From Rhexocercosporidium sp. MPI-PUGE-AT-0058 (lineage: Eukaryota; Ascomycota; Leotiomycetes; Helotiales), in NCBI GenBank assembly GCA_020746875.1, contig JAGTJL010000024.1, positions 248,001 through 312,000 of the forward strand: a stretch of 64,000 nucleotides of DNA, written 5' to 3'. This document shows positions 31,200 to 43,000 of this stretch, one piece after another. The notes under the pieces are model-generated. The model was not told the DNA's origin. It searched no databases and saw only the letters and a program-made list of their open reading frames with translations. The position numbers and the translations under genes were made by a program. Numbering within the stretch: position 1 is the stretch's first letter; each line of letters opens with the position of its first letter.

Positions 31200-34100
31200 A
31201 GCCTTCACGAAATAATTATAATAGCTAAAAATAAGAAAAAGACAGCTTTAGCGGCAAAAGAGATACTATAATCACCCTTACCTTACTCTATCGATTAACT
31301 ATTAAATACCCTTTAAAATGACCTTAAAGATAATTTACTTACGCGCAGCGAGTAATTCTAGTACTTTAACGGAGGTTTAAAAGGTCTTATAAATAATAAT
31401 AAAAAAGGCTCGAATGCTAAAGGAGTTATTAAAACTAAGCGACGACGAATCTTAAAAATTTAAATATAAATTAAGCGAAAAAAGAAATAAAAAGCAGTTC
31501 GGAACTAAATTAAAGAATTAAAAGAGGTAATGCGGAAGCGAAAGGATTTAAAAAGAGAATTAGCGGATATAATGCGAAGGGAATAAAAAGAAGAGGAAGG
31601 TAAAGGATATATAAATAAAGAAAAGCGTCGACGCCTAAATACGGCCGGGGACCGCTATTATAACGAACCTACGAGACCTCTTCGAGATAACTTCAATATA
31701 CGTTCGATGTCGCACCGACAAATCCTAAAAATATAAGAGCTTTCGATATATAAAGGTAAGAGTGCTAAAAAAGCTTAATCTTTTATTTAAAGTATTAAGT
31801 AAAAGTTTCGTTAAAATAAAAAAATAATATATATTATAAATAAAAATAAGATTAATAAGTACGTTCTTGCTTTCGACGAGAAAGTAAAACGGAAGTAGAC
31901 CGGGTTCAAATCGAGGCTAAGACAAACTCACTTACTTAAGAAAGGTTTAAGCAATAAATACTAAACTTAATTATAAACCCTGGAAATCGAGAGCTTACGG
32001 TACTTAATTAATATAAGAACGCTTAATAGCGCGAGAACGAGTCGGTAAATGATTTCGTATCTTTTCTTAATAGCTTAAAGTAACAATTAAAGATCGGAGA
32101 TAATACGGCGAGACGACGGACTTTTTACGCTAAATTAAAGCTTAAGTTAAAAAAAGAAATCACTAAATTTAATATTATTAAAATTACTAAAACCTACGAA
32201 AAACTAGTATTTTTAACTCGTCGTATTAAAAATATTAATAAAGTAAATAATTAAAATAAACCCTAAAAGAACACCGACAAGGCTCTGAAGAAGGACAGCG
32301 ATCGCTCTTGCGGTAATAAACTATTTTACATTTCCTCTTCGAACTTAAACCAAAGGCAAGACAAATTTAGTAATATAAATCGGACTTTTATCGGTGCTAA
32401 GTCGAGGGCAGAAGGATTAAGTAGTAAGGAATGCTTCCGTTATAAAAAGCCAGGTTATTTAATAATAAAATACTTAAAGGTTACGTATTATAATTATTAA
32501 AAAAAAAGATATATTTCTTTAAATTATACGGAGTCATAATAGACGAGAAACAAACTAGCCTAATTTTAATCTCTTTATTATTAACAAAATCAGGCGAAGA
32601 GGAACGGCAAAAGATTATAATACCGGTAGAGATTCAGACTTAAGACGAAAAGGTGCGAATCGAACGAGCACGTCTCGATAGCGGTGCCGAAAGCAATTGT
32701 ATTTCTTAGGCGCTTATAATCGAATGCAGATAGAAGCTTATAATTAATTAAATTAATTTAGTTATAATCGAAGGAAAAGAAGTTATTATTTACGGAATTT
32801 ATTTTTTATAATTATATATTATTAATAATAAAAGTATTATAAAAGAATATTAATAGTCGTATATTGCCTACGACTTCGAGATTTTAAGAATTACTTTTAT
32901 TTTAGGATTTCCTTAACTTAAAGAAGTTAACTTTATTATTAAATTTCGATCGAAGACCTAGCGGTTTCCTTTTAAAAGGAATTAAGTTAACGTTATTTTT
33001 ATTAAGAAGTTTATAAAGAAAACTCGAAAAGATTAAATATATTACGTTATATTTAACGCTAAGACTATCGAAAGTGCCGAGTTGCCTCCGAAATATATTA
33101 ATTATTAAGAGATCTTTAATAAAATAAGTACTAAAACACTATTTAAATACTATTTAATAGAGCATTAAATCGACCTCGAACTTAATAAGAAACTATTATA
33201 AGGACTCGTTTACTTACTCTCTGAATTAAAGCTAACAGTACTCCGAAAATACTTTAAAGCGAGTTTAAAAAAGAGTTAAATCTAAAGGTTTATTAGCTTT
33301 ATAAAAGCGCTTATTCTATTTATATTTAAAAAAGGCGGAGGACTGCAATTATATATTAATTATAAAAGGCTTAATATTATTACGGTAAAGAATCGGACCC
33401 CTTTACCTTTAATTAACGAAACCCTCGATTAATTAAGACGCGTTAAAGTGTTTATAAAACTAAACCTAAAGAATGCGTATCACCGACTTTAAATTAAGTA
33501 AGACGACGAATAAAAGACGGCATTTCGGACTTAATATAGATACTTTAAGTATTACGTACTTCCTTTTAGACTCTCGAATGCTTTAACGACATTTTAAGCT
33601 TATATTAATTAAGCCTTAATTAAATTAATAAACGTTACTTATATAATTTACTTAAACGATATTCTTATTTTCTTTAAGAGTATCGAAGACTATATAGAAG
33701 TTATTTAGGAAGTCCTCGAAAGGCTTTATATTTATAAATTCTACGTTAACCTTAAGAAATGCGCATTTAATATTAATACTATAGAGTTTTTAAGGTTTAT
33801 AATAAGTCCGACAGGCATCCAAATAAACCCTTTTCAAGTCGAGAACATCTAAAAGTAGCCTTTATTTAAGTCGTAGCGGGATATATAAGTATTCTTAAGG
33901 TTTATTAACTTTTATCGCCGTTTTATTCGTAATTATATAAAGGTTATTTAATTTATTATTAACTTATTAAAAGAAATATAAAAAGAAAAGAAAACGAAGT
34001 TATTTCGATTCTCTCGCGCAGCTATTACGGCGTTCTTAATCTTAAAAGAGAGATTCTCTTAAGCTCCGATCTTTTGTCACTTCAATCCTTAATTAAAGAT

Positions 34101-36330
34101 TTAAGTAAAAATAAATACTTTGAAATTCGTTATTAATAAGATTTTGTCTTAATTATTCGGCGGCGGTGCGGAAGCTCGATAACACCTTATTGCATTTTAC
34201 TTAAAGAAGCTTTTTCTTATTAAGTAATAATATAAAGTTTATAACGAGAAGTTAATAGCGATAATATATATATTTAAGCAATAAAGTCAATATCTTTAAA
34301 GCGCTTTTAATATTATTACAGTCCGAATAAATTATTATAATCTTAAATACTTTATAATAAAACAAAAGCTTATCGGACGGCAAGCGAAGTAGGCCGATAA
34401 ACTAATTGAATTCGATTTTATTATTAAATATTAAACTAAAACTATAAATTCTATTAATAAGCTTTTGCGAAAACCTGACCTTAAAGACTTAGAACTTAAT
34501 CGAAGTAAAGACAAAGAAAAGGAGTAGTTACCGACGTTATATTAAAATCTACGCTTAATTATAATATTATTAAAGAAAAGGCTTTTATTAATAATATTTT
34601 TAAAGTCGGGGCTTAAATAACCCCGCACCGATAAGTTATTAAAGCCAAATTAAAAATCGTTTATAAAAGATTTATAAGGTAACGAAAAGCAATCGAAAGG
34701 GGCATAAAAGGCCTTCGACGAGTCTATTATTAATATTATTAATTATAAATAATATATACCACGGCGAGTAGTAGTTATATTATTATAAACTAAAATAATA
34801 AGCAGCGAACTTTCAGAATTAATTTAAAATATAATCTTTAATTTATAAAAAGTAAATCCTTTTATAATAAATAAAATATATAAATCGATTCTAAAGGGAC
34901 GTCGAGTTAAGTCCGAAGGACACTGAAAAATATACAAAAATAAACTATTACGATATTATAATAAGACTTATATATTACTTAAGAAGTTATTTTAAAGTAA
35001 AATCTTAAGTATTAATTATAATAATACCGTAATAAAACACTTTAAGTTTTAAAGAACCTTTAAATTACTTTCGAGGAAATACTTTTAATAAAAACTACGT
35101 ATAAACGTTAAAAAATATATAAGTACTTACGTAAAGTATTAAAAAAGGAAACTAAGAAAGCACCGACCTTACGGCGAATTAGCCCCGTTTCTTATTCTTT
35201 TAAAACTTTAAAAAAAGATAATTATAAATTTTATTATAAACTTACCGTCGAGTAAAAGAATAAGTCGAGTATACGATTTTATTCTTATAATTGTCGATTA
35301 ATTTACGAAATTAATTTAATATATCTCCGTAACAAAGATAATTATTACATTTAAACTAGCCGAGCTTTTTATATAACACGTATATAAGGACTTTAAATGC
35401 CTTAAAGGTATTATTACCGACAAAAGCTTTATTTTTATAAGTAAATTTTAATCTTTAATAATATTCTACTTTTAGGTTCGACGTCGACTTAATACCGCAT
35501 TTTATTCGCAAACTAATAAATAAACTAAACGATAATACTAAGTCTTAGAATTTTATTTAAAAATATATTGTAATTACCGCTAAAATAATTAAGCTTTTAA
35601 GTTAATCTTAGCCGGATTTATATATAATAATTTAATACCTTTTTAAATATTATACGAGTTTAATTTAAAACTTAATTTAAACGTTAAAAACGACGTTTAA
35701 AAAGGAAAAGTATTTATTATAATTAAGAAAATAAGACTTTTATAATAGAAAAGAGAAGTACTTACGGAAAAGCTTTGAATTGCTTTCGAATCTTATAAGA
35801 AGTTTTATAATATTAAATATAAAAAGATTAGATTTTAAGTCGGAGATATAGTTTTATTAATTATAAAGTATCTTCGACAATTAAAGCCTTTTCGAAAGCT
35901 TATTAATAAATTTTTAAGGCTTTTTAAAGTTAAAAGAATTATTTATAATTACAGTTAAGTATATTAACTCGAACTGCCCCCGACTTATCGCATTTATAAT
36001 ACTTTTTATATATTACTTTTAAAACTATAATAAGAATAAAAAGGAGTCGAAGCTAGACCGAAAGTAATTTAAATATAAAAATAAAAAGAGTTCAAAGTTA
36101 AGTTTATTTAAGCTTATAAAGATATAAGGCGAGGCCGCTTATATTTAATTCGTTAAAAGGGTTATTTTATTATAAATAATATTTAAGAGTTTATAAGTTA
36201 TTTTATATACGTTAAAAATACGTTATAAAAATACTTAAGAAATATATTAAAAAAAAGAAAATTAAAATTATAATAAAAATTATAAAAATAAAAAGATTAA
36301 AAGTAAAAGTCTTTATTTAAGTCTTAAAGA
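31200..36330 (+). pseudogene. gag-pol of the chromovirus, degraded
   Basis: Motifs in order on +: a zinc knuckle at 32429-32475 reading ECFRYKKPGYL, where the second Cys and the His are replaced by Tyr; a retropepsin active site RLDSGAESN at about 32671-32700; reverse transcriptase from about 33270 with FKKGGGLQLYINYKRLN, RTPLPLINETLD and VFIKLNLKNAYHRL; and the polymerase box YLNDILIFF near 33650, where the first Asp is now Asn. Further on come an RNase H/integrase stretch and LELPPTYRIYNTFYI near the integrase end. A chromodomain remnant is at about 36088-36210 (EFKVKFI, RRGRLYLI, KGY). Cys-to-Tyr and Asp-to-Asn are what G-to-A changes produce. Chromodomains of such elements can guide insertion into methylated-histone chromatin. 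Confidence 0.85.
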
Positions 36331-37450
36331 GCGTTAAAAATAAAATAAAAAAAGGCCGAAAGTATAAACCGTAATATAATACAAGCCCAAAGGCGTTATT
36401 TATAGCTTAAGGCTGCCCTCGCTAAAAGAGAAAAAGCGGCGGGCCCGAAAGTCCTCTTTTATATTCTTATTTTTATTTTTATTTTTTTATTTTTTAACTT
36501 TGCCCTTAAGGACTTATTAAAGTTAATATAAAGGAAATATAAAGGCATATTAATACTTATAAGAATACGACGTAATAACTCTTAAAGGAAAGCGTTAATC
36601 TCGTTTTACGTAACGAAAAGCTAGCAAAAGAGGGCATTAATAATAATAATAGCGGCAAGAGCAGCAGTAGTAGCGGTAGCAAGACGGGGGATAGCAAAAG
36701 CGGGACGGAAGAGAAACAAGGCGTTACCGCTAGTAAACCGGGCGGTCCGAGTAAATTAGTTTACCGCGGCTATTACGGCAATAGCTAGATCCCGAACCTC
36801 GTCGGCTGAGGCAAAACCGGAGGCGAAGTTATCTTAAGCCGTAAGTAGCTTTAAGGCAAGGTCGTATATCTCCTCGAGGAGCTATTAGAGTTAATATAAA
36901 TACTTTAATATTTATTAATAACGAAAAGATATTAAAATACTTACGGCAATATATTGAGACTTTTAATTATAATAGTAATTATATTTAATATTATTAGCTT
37001 TTGAAAAAGTATAAACGTAGTTTACTACGTTATTAGCGAGGTAGCGAGCGTAGCGGCAGTAAATCGAAGTTATATTAAAAATAAGTCAGATATATAATTT
37101 AATATAATATAATATAATATAATAAAGGAGAAACGGAGGGACAGCGAAGTTAAATCGGAGGGGAAGATAATAATATTAATTAAAGATTGGATTTATTTAA
37201 GGGCTAAAATATAAATAACTTATAATAGAATTCGCTATACCGCCTAATTACGCGAATTATTATTAATTTAGACCCGTTTATATTCCGATTTAAGTCCGTA
37301 ATATTACTGTTTATATTATAAGTAGACTACTCTTATTTTAAGGAGTTGAGTCCGATTTAAGTCCGTATGTATTTCGATTTACGTTTATTATATTATATTA
37401 TTATTATATTATTTTATATTTTATAAATAAAATTTTAAAAGAGGAGGTAA
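36331..37450 (+). other. 3' untranslated or accessory region of the chromovirus
   Basis: No recognisable domain. At 36640-36870 the base composition is richer in G, with AGCGGCAAGAGCAGCAGTAG-like runs, in contrast with the AT-rich surroundings. A short TATAA repeat lies at 37095-37120. Confidence 0.4.
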
Positions 37451-37652
37451 TATTAAGAGTAGAATCTAATATAAGAAGAGTCGGGAGTTTTACGGAAGGT
37501 TTGTAGGCTTAGCATAAATCACATGTTAATATCTTTATTTATTTACTTCGAAAGGAAGTAAAAAGGATTTAAAAGGCTAGAGATTAGTCTGAATTACAGT
37601 TAATATACCTTAAACGTTTTAAATAATAATTCCCTATTATTTGAACCTTACA
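37451..37652 (+). repeat. 3' LTR of the chromovirus (202 bp)
   Basis: Ends CCTTACA and is followed by TTAGG, the target duplication. Confidence 0.85.
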
Positions 37653-37657
37653 TTAGG

Positions 37658-37857
37658 AAATACGAGAACGAATAAGCTCATATAAAAAAAAGCAATTAAT
37701 CGAGATAATAAACAAAGACTTTTAATTAAAATTATAAACTCTTTAATTACTCCTCCGAATCCTTAAAAGAGATTACGCTTCTTCGGAAATAAATGCTCGT
37801 ACGCTAATATAATTTACTTATAAAAAGAAGCTCGTTATTATTAAGGCAAGGCGAGTT
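37658..37857 (+). mobile_element. copia B, right fragment of gag
   Basis: Resumes the match to copia A (about 2019-2215): AAATACGAGAACGAATAAGC here against GAATACGAGAATAAGTAAGC. The match stops sharply at GGCAAGGCGAGTTA, where another sequence beginning TGTTACGG follows. The remaining 3' part of copia B is not in this window. Confidence 0.8.
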
Positions 37858-37858
37858 A

Positions 37859-38027
37859 TGTTACGGCTGGCCAAAGGTTGATACGGTGCAAGAAATAGCT
37901 TTATATTTAGACCTAAAGCTACGCTTAAAATCAAGAAGAAAAGATAAAGAGAAAAGGAAAGCTCTTTATAAAAGGGAGCTTTAATATAAATACATAAAGG
38001 TCCCCTTAGCCTTTCCCGATTAGGCCT
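37859..38027 (+). repeat. Possible LTR fragment
   Basis: Starts TGTTACGGCTGG immediately at the copia B breakpoint and contains a TATAAAAGGG promoter-like box at about 37965. It is cut off by the next LTR. No second copy was found in the window, so the call is tentative. Confidence 0.35.
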
Positions 38028-38335
38028 TGTTGGATTTCACTTCGGTAACTCGTGCCGATTCTACCCTAGAATAGCCGAAGGAATTTCCACTGCTTACGCG
38101 GCCCGGAAATTACCTTCGTATTCCGGGAAATTACGCTCGTATTTAATTACGTAGCTCGTATAAACTACGTAATCAGTTACGTAGTCGTAAAAGCTTCTAG
38201 AGAAGCTATTATTTTATATATAACTACCGTAGAGCTCTTCTAGCTCTTCAAGTAAGCAAAGCAATTCTCTCTCTTTGATCACGTGTCCTCACCTACTGCG
38301 CTTCCTCATTCCTGATTGGCTCGCCTATTCTCACA
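38028..38335 (+). repeat. Third copy of the 322-bp LTR family (308 bp)
   Basis: Starts TGTTGGATTTCACTTCGG and ends GCCTATTCTCACA, like those at 4784 and 7129, with about 14 bases missing inside. Flanks are GGCCT and AGTTC, so no target duplication remains: it may mark a recombination or deletion. Confidence 0.85.
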
Positions 38336-41300
38336 AGTTCTTAAGATTTAAAGTCGGATTAACCGGCATTTAGGCGGACCCAAAGCGAATCCGTTTAATT
38401 TAAGAATAATTAAAGTCGAAATCTTATAAAAATATTTAGGTTTTTTTAAGCTTTGTGAATTTTTATTATAGATTTATATTAAGATATTTTAAGATAGCCG
38501 TAAGTTTAACGGGGGCTCTTTAAGATATAAAGAATAAAGTTAAAAAAGGACCCTTTGAATTCTTTAATATAATTAAGAAAAGCTTTAAAGATTTAAAAGT
38601 AGCTTTTATTAATATATTAATTATAAAGCATTTCGATTTTATAAAGCGCATTTAAATTAAAATTAATGCTTTTAAATTTATAATTATTAATATTTTCTCT
38701 TAATAAGCTAATTTTAAAAAAAGATTTAAGCGACACTAAAAACTTATTACGTATTAATCCCGCAAGATAACTAGTGCTAAGCGGAATTATATTACTCATA
38801 ATAGAGAGCTTTTAACTATTATTAAGTGTTTTAAGGAATGGAGGCATTACCTTAAGGGCAATTAATATACTATTAAAGTGCTTACAGACTATAATAACCT
38901 TAAGTATTTCATAATAGCGAAATATCTTAAGAGTCGATAAGTATAATAAGTAATATATTTTATTACTTATAATTTTAAAATCTATTACCGCAAAAATATC
39001 GTAAACCCGGCGAATAGACCTAATAGGAGGCTAAATTATCGAGAATTTAAAGGCCTTATTAATATTACTTAATTATTAATATTTTAAAATAAATTAAAAA
39101 GAGCCTTTATAAGTGCTTTATAAAGTCGAGAAGTTAATATTAAAGCATTTTTAGATAGGGATTATAAGACATTATTAAGAAAACTATTTAATATTATTAA
39201 AGATCCTATTAATAAAAGGCCGGACTTAATGTTAATAAAATCGGAACGAGTTATTTAAAAGAGAATTCTAAAAGCTAAGCATGTAAAACCTAGTCCTTTA
39301 GACATTATACTTAAAATAATAGCTTTATTTATAAATATATTATTATATATAAAAAGCGAAAACTGGCCGCTTATCGTAGGAATTAATAATTATAAATATT
39401 TTATTTTAATATTATAAATAAAAGTAATAACTAAAAGTTAAATAACTCTGGCCTTATTAACGAAGCCGCTACGGGACTTAATTATTTTCGCTTAGCGTAA
39501 TAATGAAAATTATAAAAGTATAATTAATATAACGAATAAACCTAAATCTTAATTAAATTAAAAATAAAACTTAAATATATCGGGACTTCTTTAATAAAAT
39601 TTTAAAGCTTATATCTTAAATAATTTAATATTAAGAATAAAAATCATAAAACTTCATTATAATAACCCATTAGTAGGGCATTACGGTGTTATAAAGACTT
39701 CGCAACTCCTCCGTAAAACCTACTTTTATGATAAAATAAAAGATAATATTAAAATATATATTAAAAAAATATAATGTTTATTAAAGGATTAAATTAAAAC
39801 GACATACGCTATATAGACTTTTAATAAGTCTCCCGAGGCCTTCGCAGCCTTAGTCTAAGATTTTAATAAATTTTATTATAAGGTTGCCGCCCTATAAAGA
39901 CTTATTTAATAGCTTAGATTTTAATTATATATTAATAATTATTAATCGGTATTCGAAGATAGCCCGGTACTTAATATATTATAAAATAATTAATACTCTT
40001 GAACTTATAAAACTATTATTTAAGAAAGTGTTTTCTCTCTTTAGCGTACTTTAAGGCATTATATTTAATAAAAGTATAGTGTTTATTAATAAATTTTAAT
40101 TTATTCTTTACTTTTATATATATATATTAAATAAAGGTTAAGCTTTATATATTATTCTTAAATAAACGAATAAATAAAAAGACAGAATTAAAATTTAAAA
40201 ATATACTTTCGCGCCTTTTACGAAATATTATAAAAAAACTAAATAAGAAAATTAGCTTTTGCTGAGTTTACTTATAATAATTCTTTTTATTAAACACTTT
40301 AAATATTTTTATTTTAAGTTTATTACGGCTATAAGCCGGTAATATTATAGAATCTTAAGAATAATATTTAAGGAGGAGAGGTATTAATTGCCTAAGACAA
40401 AGTTAAATTATTAAATAATAAACGAGTTAAACTTACGAAAGTTTAAGATTATATATAATAAAGTCGGGCTATTATAATGCCCGGCATTTAAATAAACATT
40501 TTTAATTAAAACAATAAATAATACTTAATATTAAGAACATTCGACTAAAGATTAAAAAGCTATCGCTAAAATACATTAGCTTATTCTAAATTATTAAGTA
40601 CGTAAGTAATGCGGCATATATTCTAAAGCTGCTAAGCTTATATAAAAAGCTTTACTTAATATTCCATATATTTTTATTAAAAAAATATATAATATAAGCT
40701 AGTAAGTAACTAAATAATTACTTACTCGATAAGCTTCCGGAATTAAGTAAAAAAAATAACCTTTAAAAATAAGAAGTTAAAAGCATTCTTAATTATAAGT
40801 AAAATAAAAAAGTAAGACTAGAAAATATTTAATTAAATAAAAAGATTTCCCAAAAGATTATAACACTTAGCTTTTAATATATTTAAACCTCGAGAATACT
40901 AAGGAAACTCTTAATATATATAATAAAAATTATAAATTAAAAAGTCAAATATTAAAAGTAAAAAAGTATAAACCTTCCGCGTAACTTATAAAAAGGCCGA
41001 GAAGACTATAAAAGGTCGAGAGGTCGAAAAAGCACCGCCGATTATAAATAAAGATATTCTTTTCTTATATTTTTTATAAAGGTTTTAAAGGTTTTATTAA
41101 GGCTTTAAAAGTAATACCGGCGTAGGCATAAAATATATAATATTATATTAAAAAAAAAAATAAGCTCATAAAATGCATTTAAATTATAATTTAAAAGGTA
41201 ATAAGATTTTATTTTAATTATAAAGTAATAACGTAACTCCATTGTAAGTACTTAAAGTATAAAGTATTTATTTTATTAATTAAATTATTTAAAAATCCCA

Positions 41301-41425
41301 AACTTTTTAACGCTAAACCCAGACCTATATTATAATATCTATTAAGCGCTAAAAAACTATAAGACATCTCCTAAAATAGCTCCAGTAGTCTCGTTCAATA
41401 TAATACCGCCTTAATATAATATTAT
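38336..41425 (+). pseudogene. Ty3/gypsy pol remnant: RNase H and integrase
   Basis: On +, with stops ignored. RNase H is visible as HNRELLTIIKCFKEWRHYL (about 38797-38860) followed by TDYNNLKYF, then YRKNIVNPANRPNRRLNYR near 38978. Integrase is visible as VGHYGVIKTSQLLRKTYFY at about 39672-39735, the zinc-binding region, and LAEFTYNNS-like sequence near 40270. The reverse transcriptase N-terminal part is absent, and no LTR pair for this copy is seen. It begins directly at the LTR above, so its 5' half is lost. After about 40400 no domain is recognisable. It is a different gypsy from the chromovirus. Confidence 0.7.
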
Positions 41426-41620
41426 CGTGCAATATACCTTGAGGCTCCATAGAGGCGAATATCAGTTCAATTGAAGGCTGCGTAGTCGCGTATATATTTG
41501 TTATTGTATTATTATATATGGCGCATTTAAGCTCTCTAAATAAAGGAGCTTATTAGCGCTATAGTTTTGGTAGTCTTGATTAGGCTCGCTTAGTTAATTA
41601 ACTATAACCTATATAATACA
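41426..41620 (-). repeat. 3' LTR of copia C
   Basis: Pairs with 48677-48869 and is more mutated than its partner (AACTATAACCTATATAATACA here against AACCATAACCTGCACGACA), all by transitions apart from a two-base length difference. Confidence 0.8.
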
Positions 41621-43000
41621 CCTCTTCGCTAAAGACAATACGTAGCTTTAGCGAAGTAAACAAGTATATAATAAATATAATAAATAATAATAAAACGACA
41701 AATAATAAGGAAAAGTGATAATTAGTAGTTAAAGCAAATATGTTTAACGTATAAGCAAGAGTATATAAATAGCTCCCCCCCCGTAACTTCCTTTTATAAG
41801 CATATTAAATTCAAAAATAAGTCGTGTCTTTACCGCTAAGTTAGCCGCCCGTGCCTCCCGCTTTTTTAATTTCGTTATTACTTGCGTAGCTAAAAAAGTA
41901 TATTTCCTTTTATCTTTTATATTTTTAAGTTTAATTTTCGACGTTATTTAAGTTAAAAGATTGAAAGATTAAATAAATTAAAGTATATTAACTAGTTATA
42001 ATAGCCTGCCGCCGCCCCTCGCCCTCCCCCTCGCCGTCGCCTTCGCACTCCCTCTTTTGCGCCCCCTCCTGCCGCTCTTACTACTCCCGCCCGCCGGCGT
42101 GCTAAGGCAAATGCTAATAAGGAAGTCCTTTGCTTAATATGCGTTAAAGCTGCCTTAAAAGGTAACTTTCTTATTAATATTTATTAAGATACTACTGGTT
42201 CGGCTCGGTGCTTTCGGTGCTACAGCTAAAATTATAGTTATACTAGTCTTATCGAGCCTATTATTACGGTAGCTTTTGCCGCCTTTATGGAAGAGAAGCG
42301 TAGTACTTTTCGCACTTACGTAAGTTTGGCTTTAATTCTTATATTTTAAAGTTAGCTAACTTTAAGTAATAATTAAAAAACCTCCGGGCTTTAGTCTATA
42401 ATACTTTTACTACGCTTAATATATTCATTTTGTCCTTATAAATAACTTTAAAGAATTTAATTTTAATTATTTAATTGCTATTACCGCCCCCGCCCCGGCC
42501 CCCGCTCCCGTCGTCCCTACCCCCGCCCCCCGCCTAATCCTCTTACTTACTCGGGTTAGTGCTAATGCTAATGCTATTAATGCTAATATTATTATTAATA
42601 ATATGGCCGCCCGCCGCCGCCGCATTAAGGAATTGCTAATAAAGCTAATAGATTTATTAATAATTTAATTTACGACTTAATAGCGGCTTAAGAACGTGTC
42701 CTTTTAGAGTTATAATTTACTACCTTATAAGTAGCTTAAGAACGGGCCCTTTTATACTTACTTACGTTAATTTAATTATAGCTTCGGCCGAAATAGAATT
42801 CTTGCCTTTTAATAATTTGAAAAAAAAAATACTTTACGTAATTATATTAACTTAAAAAGTACTTTAAAATATAAAAGAAAATAAAAAAGTATATTTATAA
42901 TAAAATATAAGCTTTAATTAAGCTTCTCTACTAACGCTCTAGCGTCTTATAAATTAAGTAATACGACAAAAGTCTTAAACTTTTATTATAAAAAGTTTTT
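41621..43000 (+). other. 3' region of copia C with a Cys-rich reading on the opposite strand
   Basis: Contains two C-rich pockets at 42005-42110 and 42485-42535, which would code for Pro/Ala/Arg-rich stretches on +. Between them, also on +, that is antisense to pol, one reads CLICVKAALKGN (about 42131) and, after a stop, DTTGSARCFRCYS (about 42190-42230). The spacing of Cys pairs suggests a small zinc-binding module. No full frame remains. Whether it belongs to the retroelement or to an older gene is unclear. Confidence 0.4.

Larger units (their letters stand above)
30954..37652 (+). mobile_element. Ty3/gypsy chromovirus, complete but dead, inserted in copia B
   Basis: 6.7 kb with 201-202 bp LTRs (30954-31154 and 37451-37652) and a TTAGG duplication on both sides. 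Inside, on +, are gag with a zinc-knuckle remnant, protease, reverse transcriptase, RNase H, integrase and a C-terminal chromodomain, in gypsy order. All frames are disrupted. The 5' LTR begins TGTCAGGAGTGG and the 3' LTR TATTAAGAGTAG: only C-to-T and G-to-A changes, the RIP signature. About 1.1 kb between pol and the 3' LTR (36330-37450) is unassigned. Confidence 0.9.

Noticed and set aside
37859..38335. One composite LTR of about 480 bp
   Set aside because: The part from 38028 matches the other 322-bp LTR copies at its first base, so the left part must be a separate sequence.
38617..38799. 60-residue minus-strand frame
   Set aside because: Antisense to the gypsy RNase H remnant; Asn/Ile/Leu-rich composition reflects AT content.
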